Shown: positions 42,411 through 50,745 of the stretch, piece by piece
How positions within the stretch are numbered: position 1 is the first letter of the stretch
Layout of the letters: each line of letters starts with the position of its first letter
Origin: UBA4923 sp964486135
GTDB taxonomy: Bacteria > Bacillota > Clostridia > Saccharofermentanales > DTU023
DNA: 54,275 nt
Direction: 5' to 3'
Assembly (NCBI GenBank): GCA_964486135.1
Contig: CAZAKT010000008.1
Span: forward strand, 1-54,275
Position numbers and translations under genes: made by a program
The notes under the pieces: model-generated
Databases searched by the model: none
Told to the model about the DNA's origin: nothing
The model's input: the letters and a program-made list of their open reading frames with translations, nothing else

Positions 42411-43208
42411 ATGATTAGCAGACAGCCAACTTACAAGAGTTACCGGATTGGTATCCGGGACTGTGACTACCAGGGACATATCCATCTACACCGGCTCATG
42501 GACTATGCCCAGGACTGCGATGACGCCAATTGCGCCGTGATCGGCGCGACTACGGCCAGCCTTTTTGAACGGGAGGCCTGCTGGATTCTCCTGGCCTACG
42601 CGGCCCATTTCACGGGAGAGCTGCCCCGGCTCGGTGACTCCCTCATTGTGGAGTCCTGGTCGAGGGGGGTGCGGGGCGTCCGCTTCTACCGGGAGAATCG
42701 TTACTACCGGAATACGGCGGACCCCGAGCATAGTTTCGGAGTCGGGACATCAGAATGGATCATCTGCGCCCTCGACAGCCATAGGCCCCTCCGGCCCTCC
42801 TCGGTCCTGGACATGGAGGTCTTCGAGGCGGGCAGTAACCGGGAGATCGCCCATCTGGACAGGATCCCCAAGCTGGAGCCTGGAGGCTCCAGAGAGGCCG
42901 GCATCCGATTCGACTACCTCGTCGGTTATGGCGACCTTGACGTCAACCGCCATCTCCACAACACCCACTACGTGAAGCTGGCCATTGACTCCGCTGCCTC
43001 TTGCCTGGTGGTCGACCCCAGCCGGGAGGGACTTTGCATCCACAGCTTCCAGATCGAGTTCATCAAGGAAGTCAACTACCAACAGACGCTGACCATCTCC
43101 GCCCGCCCGGCCCCCGGCAGACGGGACCGGATCCTGTTGGAGGGGTCAAGCGGGGGGGACAGCTCCTTTCTGGCCGCTGTCGAGGGAAAAATCCCCGGGC
43201 GGGATTAG
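42411..43208 (+). CDS. Acyl-ACP thioesterase
   Basis: A 265-residue double hot-dog protein of the FatA/bacterial acyl-ACP thioesterase family, releasing free fatty acid from acyl-ACP. Family-like features are the N-terminal RIGIRDCDYQGHIHLHRLMDYAQ segment and the second-half GYGDLDVNRHLHNTHYVKLA segment with the catalytic Asn/His region. ATG 42411 follows a GTG at 42408; no clear ribosome site precedes either. It is divergent from the ligase-ACP-oxoamine synthase gene and could supply its free acid, an inference from position. Confidence 0.88.
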   Translation: MISRQPTYKSYRIGIRDCDYQGHIHLHRLMDYAQDCDDANCAVIGATTASLFEREACWILLAYAAHFTGELPRLGDSLIVESWSRGVRGVRFYRENRYYRNTADPEHSFGVGTSEWIICALDSHRPLRPSSVLDMEVFEAGSNREIAHLDRIPKLEPGGSREAGIRFDYLVGYGDLDVNRHLHNTHYVKLAIDSAASCLVVDPSREGLCIHSFQIEFIKEVNYQQTLTISARPAPGRRDRILLEGSSGGDSSFLAAVEGKIPGRD

Positions 43209-43224
43209 AAGGAAGGGGGACGAA

Positions 43225-43506
43225 ATGCTTGTCCTGGTCATTGAAGTCATTATTTCCTTGCCCTGGTGCCGGTCCCTGAAGGACAAGAGAAGGGTCCGGC
43301 AGGGCCTCATAGACCGCCTGGAGCGACGTCATCGCCTTTCCGTCAAGGAAGTGGATTGCCAGGATCAATGGCAGACCCTCTGCCTGGGAATTGCCGCCGT
43401 CGTGATCAGTGAGAGTGGGGGCCGCCAGCTCGAAGCCTCGATCCGCAGCACGGTGGAAGAAAACTCTAATGGCCAGATCCGGGAATGGGATGCCGAACTG
43501 ATATAA
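43225..43506 (+). CDS. DUF503 family protein (YlxP-like)
   Basis: A 93-residue protein whose sequence from MLVLVIEVIISLPWCRSLKDKR through LERRHRLSVKEVDCQDQWQ fits the small DUF503/YlxP family (ferredoxin-like fold, often near nusA-infB-rbfA). AAGGAAGGGGG lies upstream and it starts 16 bases after the thioesterase stop, so it is probably in the same transcript. Function unknown; relatives have been linked to ribosome or RNA metabolism only by position. Confidence 0.85.
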   Translation: MLVLVIEVIISLPWCRSLKDKRRVRQGLIDRLERRHRLSVKEVDCQDQWQTLCLGIAAVVISESGGRQLEASIRSTVEENSNGQIREWDAELI

Positions 43507-43612
43507 ATACATTGATCTTTGCTACAATGAAATAGAATTTCCGGGAGCAGGTCATTGGGACATATGTGGCTTCAAGTCCCGGACAGTCTGAGGAGACTTT
43601 TCGGAGGTGTCT

Positions 43613-44998
43613 ATGTCACAAGCAGCCGGCAAACTCGACTATAAAAAAACCATGTTCCTGGGCTTCGGCTTCCTGGCCAGCTCACTTGCCTGGAGCATCT
43701 ACAACAGCCTGGTCCCCGTCCTTCTGGAGGAACGTTTCCTCCTGTCCACCTTCGCCATCGGAATCATTATGACCATCGACAATATTTTTGGCATAATTTT
43801 TCAGCCGGTCGTCGGGGCAGTGAGCGATAAAAGCTTCACCCGGTATGGACGCCGCATGCCCTGGATTATGATCGGGATCCCCCTGTCGGTCCTCTTCTTT
43901 ACCCTGATCCCCTGGGCCAAATCCCTTCCCCTTATGATGACCTTCATCATCGGCTTCAACCTGATCATGTCCATGTGGCGCTCCCCGGTCATCGCCCTCA
44001 TGCCCGACCTCACCCCCCGGCCACTGCGGAGCAAGGCCAACGGTGTCATCAATCTTATGGGGGGCATCGGCAGCATCATCGCCTTCCTTTTCGGTGGCAT
44101 CCTGGCCAATATGGACAGCAGTGGCCGGCTCACCTTTGGCATGGGATCCGTAGTCATGCTGCTGGCCCTTGTTTTCCTGATCTTCTTCATCCGTGAACCC
44201 ATCGGGGAGGCCTGGAAGCGGTCGCAGCGAGAGGCCGTGGGCCGCCGGCTGACCCATAAGGAGTTCGCCAAAAGCCTGGAGCAGGAAAAAGAGTTCTCGG
44301 ATATCAAGGACAAGGGCGGGCTCGACCGGAAGCTGACATCCGCTGAAAGAGTCAGCCTGATCTCCCTGCTTGGCGCCATCTTCTTCTGGTTTTGCGCCTA
44401 CAATGCCATCGAGACCTTCTTCACCTTGTTTGCGACCAATGTCCTCAACGTCAGTACCGGAACCGCGACCATCATGCTGACTTCCTTTTCACTGACCTTT
44501 GTCGCCTTTGCCCTCCCCGCCGGCCTGATCGCCGGAAAACGCGGAAGGCGCAAGACCATCGTGACGGGCCTGATCCTCCTTATTTCCTTTATGTTGCCCA
44601 TGATCTTCATCAACCCCCTCCTTTCGGTCGTGGGTGTTGATGTGGCCAGTGCCTCCTCCCTCATGATCAAGCAGATCGTGGTCATCGGCCTTCTGGCCTG
44701 TGCGGGATTTGGCTGGGCCTGCGTCAACATCAACTCGCTCCCCATGGTGGTTGAGCTGGCTTCCCACGACAAGATCGGCCGTTTCACAGGCTATTACTAT
44801 TTCTTCTCCTTTGGGGCCTCCATCTTCAGTCCCATCCTCTTTGGAGCCATCCGGGACTGGACGAATGACTACAACACCCTCTTCATCTACGCCGTCATCT
44901 GCTTCGGGCTGGCCCTGGTCTCTACCCTTTTCGTCAAACACGGGGAGGTCCAGCCGCAGGATCCGGAGCTTATGGAAGAGGTCCTGCTCGACAACTGA
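43613..44998 (+). CDS. MFS transporter (sugar-porter/SLC45-like)
   Basis: A 461-residue membrane protein with twelve predicted helices. The loop after helix 2-3 (GAVSDKSFTRYGRRMPWIMIG) is the DRxGRRxP signature of the SLC45/glycoside-pentoside-type MFS group. A cytoplasmic linker of ~55 charged residues (REAVGRRLTHKEFAKSLEQEK) separates the two halves. GGAGG 5 bases upstream selects ATG 43613 rather than GTG 43607. Substrate unknown; a disaccharide or glycoside is typical for the group. Confidence 0.87.
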   Translation: MSQAAGKLDYKKTMFLGFGFLASSLAWSIYNSLVPVLLEERFLLSTFAIGIIMTIDNIFGIIFQPVVGAVSDKSFTRYGRRMPWIMIGIPLSVLFFTLIPWAKSLPLMMTFIIGFNLIMSMWRSPVIALMPDLTPRPLRSKANGVINLMGGIGSIIAFLFGGILANMDSSGRLTFGMGSVVMLLALVFLIFFIREPIGEAWKRSQREAVGRRLTHKEFAKSLEQEKEFSDIKDKGGLDRKLTSAERVSLISLLGAIFFWFCAYNAIETFFTLFATNVLNVSTGTATIMLTSFSLTFVAFALPAGLIAGKRGRRKTIVTGLILLISFMLPMIFINPLLSVVGVDVASASSLMIKQIVVIGLLACAGFGWACVNINSLPMVVELASHDKIGRFTGYYYFFSFGASIFSPILFGAIRDWTNDYNTLFIYAVICFGLALVSTLFVKHGEVQPQDPELMEEVLLDN

Positions 44999-45027
44999 GC
45001 CGGAAACGGAAGATAAACCCATGAGAC

Positions 45028-45059
45028 AACGCCGGTGGGAGTGATCCCCCGGCGTTTTA
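45028..45059 (+). terminator. Terminator after the MFS gene
   Basis: AACGCCGG pairs with CCGGCGTT around GTGGGAGTGATCC-type loop sequence, ending in TTTT then AC. It is GC-rich and well placed between the MFS stop and the phosphodiesterase ribosome site, although the U tract is short. Confidence 0.6.
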
Positions 45060-45073
45060 CAAAGGGGGGTCCC

Positions 45074-45823
45074 GTGAAAACAAAAATCTTCGCCCATCGG
45101 GGGGTCCGCAAGTATCATGCCGAAAATACCATGGCCGCCTTCCGGGCGGCGGAGGCCCTGGGGCTGGACGGTATTGAACTCGATGTGCAAAGGACGGCCG
45201 ATGGCCAGCTTGTCATCTGCCACGACGAAAACCTGGAAAGGCTGACAGGGGAGGATTTATGGATCAAGGACCTGGTCTTTGAGGATCTGGCCTTGCTGGA
45301 TATCGGCCATTACCGCCCCGGCTCCCCGGTCGAGTCGGTCCCCCTCCTGATTGAATTCCTGAAATGGTTCAAGGGGACGGACTTGACCGTCAACCTGGAG
45401 CTGAAGAATACCCTGGTCCCCTACGAGGGCCTGGAAGAAGAGGTCATTGACCTGGTCAGCCTCTTTGACCTTCGCGACCGCGTGATCATCTCCTCCTTCA
45501 GCCTGGCCAGTGCCGCCCGGGTCAAGCGGCTGGCGCCCGACCTGGACGTCGGCTTCCTCTACCAGAAGTTTCTGCCCTCTTGTGTCGGAAAAGCGCGCCA
45601 GCACCAGTTGGACGCCATCCACCCCTTCTATGCCAATCAGCTCTGGTGCTGGATGACCCGCCAGGCCCACCGGCAAGGTCTCAAGGTCAGGGTCTGGACC
45701 GTCGACCATCCCCTCTTTATCCGGAATGCCTTGTGGCGGAAGGTGGACACCCTCATAACCGACGAACCGGAATTGGCTTTGAAACTGCGGGATCGAAGGG
45801 AAGGCTATCGCCCTTCCTTCTAA
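45074..45823 (+). CDS. Glycerophosphodiester phosphodiesterase
   Basis: A 249-residue cytoplasmic GDPD TIM barrel that hydrolyses glycerophosphodiesters to glycerol-3-phosphate and an alcohol. Signature residues are FAHRGVRKYHAENTMAAFRAA (His/Arg and Glu-Asn), DGIELDVQRTADGQLVICHDENLERLTG (metal acids and second His) and NLELK. The GTG at 45074, with GGGGGG 4 bases upstream, gives the expected N-terminus KTKIFAHRG. No signal peptide. Its stop overlaps the opposing MobA-FdhD stop by 4 bases. Confidence 0.92.
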   Translation: MKTKIFAHRGVRKYHAENTMAAFRAAEALGLDGIELDVQRTADGQLVICHDENLERLTGEDLWIKDLVFEDLALLDIGHYRPGSPVESVPLLIEFLKWFKGTDLTVNLELKNTLVPYEGLEEEVIDLVSLFDLRDRVIISSFSLASAARVKRLAPDLDVGFLYQKFLPSCVGKARQHQLDAIHPFYANQLWCWMTRQAHRQGLKVRVWTVDHPLFIRNALWRKVDTLITDEPELALKLRDRREGYRPSF

Positions 45824-47181
45824 TCGTAACGGTTGAAGCGGCCGTCACGGGCGAAGGCAATCAGGCGGATGCCGTGCGCCCGGGCTAATTTGAGTGCCCC
45901 TTCTGTGAGGGCCGCCTGTGAGATCACCTGCCGGATTCCCGACCCCACCAGGAGTGAGATAAGGGTCGAGGTCAGGCGGCAACTGGTGATCAGGATTTCC
46001 CCTCCCAGGTCCCGCCCCTCCCGGTGGGCCCTGCCCAGCAATTTATAGAGGCAGTTGTGGCGGGAAATGTCCTCACAGTGATCCCTGACTTCCAGGCTGC
46101 CGGAAGCGGCCAGGAGCATGTTGTGGGTCCCCCCCGTTTCCTTGAAAAGTGTAGCCCGCGACTCGAGTTGGTCCATGAGCCCTGTCACCTCCTGGAAGGA
46201 CGGGGGGGGAAGATCCCCTTCCAGGGGCCCCGCCTCCGGCCCCGGGCCGGCTTCCCCTTGGCCTACCCTTATCCTGATGCCCTCCGGATCCTCCTGGACG
46301 ACTTGCTCAACCGACAAAACAGCAGAAGCCTGGCCGATCAATCCCTTGGCCTTGAGCCAGCCAAGCGCCAGGTCTTCCAAGCGGTCAGGCACCGTATATA
46401 GGGGGGCGGAGACCTGGTCCCCCAGCTGGACCCAACACGGGATTTCCCGGATAAGCCTGTCCTCAAATGGCCGGCTTCCCTCCTCGGTCACCCGCTCCAC
46501 CCTGACTCTTTCAAGGGGCGAATCCATTTCTGGGACAGGGGAGGCGGAAAAGGGCCCCCCCTCCAGGTCGGATGGTTTATTGATGTTATGGCACATGATG
46601 AGTTCGGGATCCTGTCGTCTGGCCTCCTCCCCGGTCAGCCAGACGAAGGGATGCCGACGGACAAAAGCCTGCAGGCCCCTTTCCCCTTTTTCAAGGCTGG
46701 CCGTCAGGGGCCCTTCGAGTTCCTTGGCGTAAAAGGCATTGAGCGGTTCCAAATGACCCTTTTCAAGCTCAAGCATGGCGCCGGCGGGCAAAGATCCACT
46801 CTCCCGGATCCGGTCCATCATGAGCTGGATAAAAGGGGGGGACAGGTAGGGCATATCACAGCCTGTCACGTAAACATAAGAGGAGGCAGCGAGCTTGAGT
46901 CCAGCCTGGATGCCGGCCATAGGTCCCTGGCCGGGGTAGAGGTCGCTGGTTATCCGGATCCCGGCCAGCTCCTTTTGGATCTGACGATAAAGACCGGGCC
47001 GGCCGGTCACGACCAGGATATCGTTGAACATGGGCTTCAACTGCTTCAGGATATGGTTGACAAGCGGCTCGCCCGCGAACCGGATGGTCTGCTTGTCAAA
47101 GCCCAGGCGCCGGCCCTGTCCGCCGGCCAGGAGAATGGCGCTGCCAAAAAGCGGCAAAGTAGCTTCTTCTGCCCTTGCCAT
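45820..47181 (-). CDS. MobA-FdhD fusion (molybdenum cofactor guanylyltransferase / FDH sulfurtransferase-like)
   Basis: A 453-residue fusion. Residues 1-~200 are MobA-like (ILLAGGQGRRLGFDK at 16-30, DLYPGQGPMAGI, VTGCDMPYL), which makes Mo-bis-MGD. The rest is FdhD-like: ETGGTHNMLLA, EDISRHNCLYKLLG and GIRLIAFARDGRFNRYD match, but the CxxC pair that carries sulfur in E. coli FdhD has no counterpart. A Pro/Glu/Gly-rich stretch (GEAGPGPEAGPLEGDLPP) occupies that region. ATG 47181 starts the MobA homology. It is the last gene of the nuoEF-containing operon. Confidence 0.88.
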   Translation of the reverse strand: MARAEEATLPLFGSAILLAGGQGRRLGFDKQTIRFAGEPLVNHILKQLKPMFNDILVVTGRPGLYRQIQKELAGIRITSDLYPGQGPMAGIQAGLKLAASSYVYVTGCDMPYLSPPFIQLMMDRIRESGSLPAGAMLELEKGHLEPLNAFYAKELEGPLTASLEKGERGLQAFVRRHPFVWLTGEEARRQDPELIMCHNINKPSDLEGGPFSASPVPEMDSPLERVRVERVTEEGSRPFEDRLIREIPCWVQLGDQVSAPLYTVPDRLEDLALGWLKAKGLIGQASAVLSVEQVVQEDPEGIRIRVGQGEAGPGPEAGPLEGDLPPPSFQEVTGLMDQLESRATLFKETGGTHNMLLAASGSLEVRDHCEDISRHNCLYKLLGRAHREGRDLGGEILITSCRLTSTLISLLVGSGIRQVISQAALTEGALKLARAHGIRLIAFARDGRFNRYD

Positions 47182-47203
47182 GGGTCGGAATCCCCCTTCA
47201 AGC

Positions 47204-49084
47204 CTAGCGGCGGATAACCGCGCCGACGGGACAAACATCCTGGCAGTTGCCGCACTTGATGCATTCATCCTGTCGGATGACATGGAGCTGCTTGACCGCG
47301 CCGTCAATGCAGGAAACGGGGCAGTTGCGGGCGCACTTGGTACAGCCGATACACTTGTCCGTAATGAAATAACTGGTCAGGGCCTGGCAGACACCGGCCG
47401 GACAACGCTTTTCCTTGATGTGGGCCTCGTATTCGTCGCGGAAGGCGGCCAGGGTCGAGAGTATGGGATTGGCCGCCGTCTGGCCCAGGGCACAAAGGGA
47501 GGCCCGTCTGGCTGTCCGGGCCAGGCTTTCCAGACGCGGGATACTGTCCTGGTCGCCCCGCCCCTCCGTGATGTCTTCCAGGATTTCCAGCATGCGGGTT
47601 GTGCCTTCCCGGCAGGGGGTGCACTTGCCGCAGGATTCCTCGGCGATGAAGTCCATATAGAAACGGGCGACGTCAACGACACAGTTGTCCTCATCCATGA
47701 CGATCATGCCGCCCGACCCCATCATGGAACCGATCGCTGTCAGGCTGTCAAAATCGATGGGTGTATCCAGGTGCTCTTCACTGATACAGCCGCCGGACGG
47801 GCCCCCTGTCTGGACCGCCTTGAAGCGTTTCCCACCAGGGATCCCCCCTCCGATAACCTCGATGACCTGGCGGAGGGTCATCCCCATTGGCACCTCTACC
47901 AGACCGACATTCTTGATCTTTCCCCCCAGGGCGAAGACCTTGGTCCCGGGCGACCGATCGGTCCCGATCCTGCGAAAGGCCTCAGCCCCCCGGTTCAATA
48001 TGACGGGGATATTGGCGAAGGTCTCAACATTGTTGATCAGGGTCGGCTTGCCCCAAAGTCCCTCGTTGGCGGGAAAGGGGGGTTTGCTGGTTGGCATGCC
48101 CCGGTAGCCTTCCAGGGAGGCGATGAGCGCCGTCTCCTCTCCACAGACGAAGGCGCCGGCGCCCAACCGGAGTTCGAGCTGGAAGGAAAAACCGGTCCCG
48201 AAGATGTCAGGGCCCAGGAGCCCCAGTCCGGCTGCCTGTTCGATGGCAATCTCCAGCCGGTGGACGGCGATGGGGTATTCAGCCCGGATATAGATGTAGC
48301 CCTGGTGGGCCCCCACCGCGTAGCCGGCAATGATCATGGCTTCAATCACGGTATGGGGGTCACCCTCCAGGATGCTCCGGTCCATAAAGGCGCCTGGGTC
48401 ACCTTCGTCAGCATTGCAGATGACGAACTTCTCGTCCGCCTGGGCCAGCCGGGTAAAATGCCATTTGCGGCCGGCAGGGAATCCACCGCCGCCCCGGCCC
48501 CGGAGGCCGGAAGCCGAGACCTCTTCGATCACCTCTTCCGGCGTCATCCCGGTCAGGGCCTTGTAAAGCGCCCGGTAACCCCCGAGTCCAATATATTCCT
48601 CTATTTTTTCGGGATCGATGTGGCCAGAGTTCCGGAGGGCGACCCTTTCCTGATGAGCAGTGAAGGGAACCTGGGAATAGGCCAAAAGGCCCTCCTCCGT
48701 CTTGGCGTCCTCATAGATCAGATCGAGGACAACTTGTCCGCCTACCAGGTGCTCCTCATAGATCCGGTCAATGTCCTCCACTTCAAGATGGCTGTAGAAG
48801 CTGCCACCAGGATGGACGATGACGACGGGACCCGCCTCGCACAAACCGAAACAGCCGGAACCCACTATCTCAATCTGCCCGCCACGCCCGTCACGCTCGA
48901 TCAGCTCTTCCAGGCGTTGACGGATGAGCGGGGAGCGCGAAGAGCTGCAGCCCGTCCCCATACAGATGACAACCGACCACTCATAGGGATCCGAGGGCCT
49001 GTCTGACGGCAGGCCACGAAGGTTCATGGTCCGGAAGCTCTCCTCCCTGATCCTGTCCAGTTCTTCAATGGTCATGGTCATCAT
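47204..49084 (-). CDS. NuoF-like NADH-binding subunit with ferredoxin tail (HndC/HydB type)
   Basis: A 626-residue Fe-S flavoprotein. An N-terminal thioredoxin-like [2Fe-2S] domain (CMGTGCSSSRS, GCFGLC) is followed by the FMN/NADH core (GLRGRGGGGFPAGRKW, CNADEGDPGAF) and the [4Fe-4S] motif CGKCTPCREGTTRM. A C-terminal 2[4Fe-4S] ferredoxin closes the chain (CIGCTKCARNC, CIKCGNCQDVC). This layout couples NADH to a soluble hydrogenase or formate dehydrogenase, not to complex I. It overlaps nuoE by 20 bases; GGAGG lies just before the tandem ATGs. Confidence 0.93.
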   Translation of the reverse strand: MMTMTIEELDRIREESFRTMNLRGLPSDRPSDPYEWSVVICMGTGCSSSRSPLIRQRLEELIERDGRGGQIEIVGSGCFGLCEAGPVVIVHPGGSFYSHLEVEDIDRIYEEHLVGGQVVLDLIYEDAKTEEGLLAYSQVPFTAHQERVALRNSGHIDPEKIEEYIGLGGYRALYKALTGMTPEEVIEEVSASGLRGRGGGGFPAGRKWHFTRLAQADEKFVICNADEGDPGAFMDRSILEGDPHTVIEAMIIAGYAVGAHQGYIYIRAEYPIAVHRLEIAIEQAAGLGLLGPDIFGTGFSFQLELRLGAGAFVCGEETALIASLEGYRGMPTSKPPFPANEGLWGKPTLINNVETFANIPVILNRGAEAFRRIGTDRSPGTKVFALGGKIKNVGLVEVPMGMTLRQVIEVIGGGIPGGKRFKAVQTGGPSGGCISEEHLDTPIDFDSLTAIGSMMGSGGMIVMDEDNCVVDVARFYMDFIAEESCGKCTPCREGTTRMLEILEDITEGRGDQDSIPRLESLARTARRASLCALGQTAANPILSTLAAFRDEYEAHIKEKRCPAGVCQALTSYFITDKCIGCTKCARNCPVSCIDGAVKQLHVIRQDECIKCGNCQDVCPVGAVIRR

Positions 49085-49592
49085 CAGCCTCCGCTTGCCC
49101 GTACTGTCCTTGGAGATCAGTCAGAAGGTCCCTCATCTTTTTCAGATTCATCCTGCCGTGGACCTCTCCGTTGACCGTGACGACAGGCGCCAGGCCGCAG
49201 GCCCCGACACAGCGTGTGGTGGTCAGGCTAAAGAGGCCATCGGCAGTCGTCCCGCCAGCTTCCACACCGAGCAGCCTTTCCGCTTCTTTCAGGATCTCCG
49301 CGGCCCCCTGGATATAGCAAGCCGTGCCCATACAGATAGAGATTTCACATTTGCCCCTGGGCAGGAGGGTAAAGCGCGTATAGAAGGTGATGACACCGTA
49401 GACGGTTGAGAGGGGAACCTTCAGGGTTTCCGCTATAGTCTCCTGCACGGGAACCGGGATATGACCGAATCGGTTTTGCGCCATATGGAGGGCCTGCATG
49501 AGCATGCCCCGTCCGGTTTTTATCGCCTGCAGATCCTCCTTGAAGACCTCGAGATCGATCACCTGCCCCTCTCTTTTGCGCTCCCCTGTCAT
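49065..49592 (-). CDS. NuoE-like [2Fe-2S] subunit (HndA/HydC type)
   Basis: A 175-residue thioredoxin-fold ferredoxin. The four ligands are in CMGTACYIQG and CVGACGLAPVV, with the N-terminal helical part (RFGHIPVPVQETIAETLKVPLSTVYGVITFY) typical of NuoE. The tail is His/Asp rich (EADDDHDH). It pairs with the overlapping NuoF-like gene. No complex I membrane genes are nearby, so a soluble NADH-linked enzyme is implied. Confidence 0.93.
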   Translation of the reverse strand: MTGERKREGQVIDLEVFKEDLQAIKTGRGMLMQALHMAQNRFGHIPVPVQETIAETLKVPLSTVYGVITFYTRFTLLPRGKCEISICMGTACYIQGAAEILKEAERLLGVEAGGTTADGLFSLTTTRCVGACGLAPVVTVNGEVHGRMNLKKMRDLLTDLQGQYGQAEADDDHDH

Positions 49593-49608
49593 CCTGTCAC
49601 CCTCTCCT

Positions 49609-50739
49609 TTATCCGAACGAGCCGATTTCCTCGAGTAAGCCCTCGACCTCCCCGTCCGTGAAAGGGGAGAGGAAGGTCCGGTCGGCCAAACGTCTGGTCC
49701 TTATCGCGGAAACCTTGATCTCTCCCGTGGCCACCGCCAATTGGACGAAGCAGGCAGGCTGCAAAAACCGGCGGGCCGTATTCGACTCACAAAGCAGTAT
49801 TCCCTTGCTGTCCATTGTCTCATAAATATCGGCCAGGATAAGGGGCAGGAAGTCGCCCAAATCGTCCTCGGAAACCATCAGTCGGACCACACGCTCACAG
49901 CCGGCTTCAAAGAGGAAGCGGACACCGGGCTTGTCCGCGTCAGGCCCTTCTTCAAGGATCTGGGGGGAGGCCCATCCCGCCTTGGTCTCAATCTTCAGGA
50001 CCCGGACCGGACGGCCACTTTTGACTAGTTCCCTGGCCAGCGCCCCGCACAGGGCGGTCTTGCCAAGCTTGCGGTGATCCGAACCGATCAGGACCAGCCT
50101 CTCATATTGGGGAATGGAAACCGGCATGGGCAGATTCCCTGTCCGGCCGGTCCCGCTGTCGAAGACAGAGAGCTTGGTCCTGAACAGGGAGGAAGACCCC
50201 GTAAGGGCTGCCAGGATCAAGGCCGCTGCCTGACGGGCTGTCTCCTGCGGGTCAGCCTGGCCTTCCCAGTCCACTTCGAGCCTCCGGATGGGGTCTCCTT
50301 CCCCGAACAAGCAGGTCAGGCTTCCGGCATAGGGATCGACCAGGCCGGTCAAGAATCCCGTCTCCCCCGCATAGGCGAGCGCCAGGGGAAGGCCTAGGGC
50401 CCGGCAGGCTGATTCAAGTGCCAGATGTCCGCCGGGCTCTGTGGCACAGTCAAGGACAAAATCGACTTCCTGGGGAAAGAGACGGGAGAGCTTGTCAAAC
50501 CCCGGATGCTGGATCAGTCGGATGGCCGCCCCGCTACCACTTCCCTGGACCGCCTCGACCAATCGATCCGTCTGCTTTGAGGAGGCGTCCGACAGCGGGG
50601 TCAAAAAGACAAAGGAGCCAATACCGGCCGCCGCCAGGAGATCTGTGACGGGAAGGGCCAGGTCGCCGGAGCCGGCAATCATAAGACAGGACTTGTCCAG
50701 GCTGCCCCGGCTCCCTCCTGTTTTAATCTTCCCGGCCAC
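49609..50739 (-). CDS. MoeB/ThiF-like domain fused to a P-loop domain, putative molybdenum-cofactor protein
   Basis: A 376-residue protein I do not match to a characterised family. Residues ~18-150 resemble MoeB/ThiF E1-like proteins in outline: AGSGDLALPVTDLLAAAGIG, then VDFVLDCATEPGGHLALESACRALGLP, then YAGSLTCLFGE. The glycine loop and Arg/Asp residues for adenylation are degenerate. From ~215, VLIGSDHRKLGKTALCGALA is a P-loop like that of MobB, the GTP-binding partner of MobA. Being co-transcribed with the MobA-FdhD fusion supports a role in molybdenum or tungsten cofactor handling. That remains inference. Confidence 0.75.
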   Translation of the reverse strand: MAGKIKTGGSRGSLDKSCLMIAGSGDLALPVTDLLAAAGIGSFVFLTPLSDASSKQTDRLVEAVQGSGSGAAIRLIQHPGFDKLSRLFPQEVDFVLDCATEPGGHLALESACRALGLPLALAYAGETGFLTGLVDPYAGSLTCLFGEGDPIRRLEVDWEGQADPQETARQAAALILAALTGSSSLFRTKLSVFDSGTGRTGNLPMPVSIPQYERLVLIGSDHRKLGKTALCGALARELVKSGRPVRVLKIETKAGWASPQILEEGPDADKPGVRFLFEAGCERVVRLMVSEDDLGDFLPLILADIYETMDSKGILLCESNTARRFLQPACFVQLAVATGEIKVSAIRTRRLADRTFLSPFTDGEVEGLLEEIGSFG

Positions 50740-50745
50740 AGCTCC

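Noticed and set aside
43559..43568. GACATATGTG near the MFS gene, one base off the GACATATGTC operator
   Set aside because: A single imperfect copy without the flanking TTAACC arm; probably chance.
47024..49006. 660-residue plus-strand open frame opposite nuoF
   Set aside because: It is antisense to a gene with complete NuoF motifs and has no recognisable domain or ribosome site. It is a GC-driven shadow frame.
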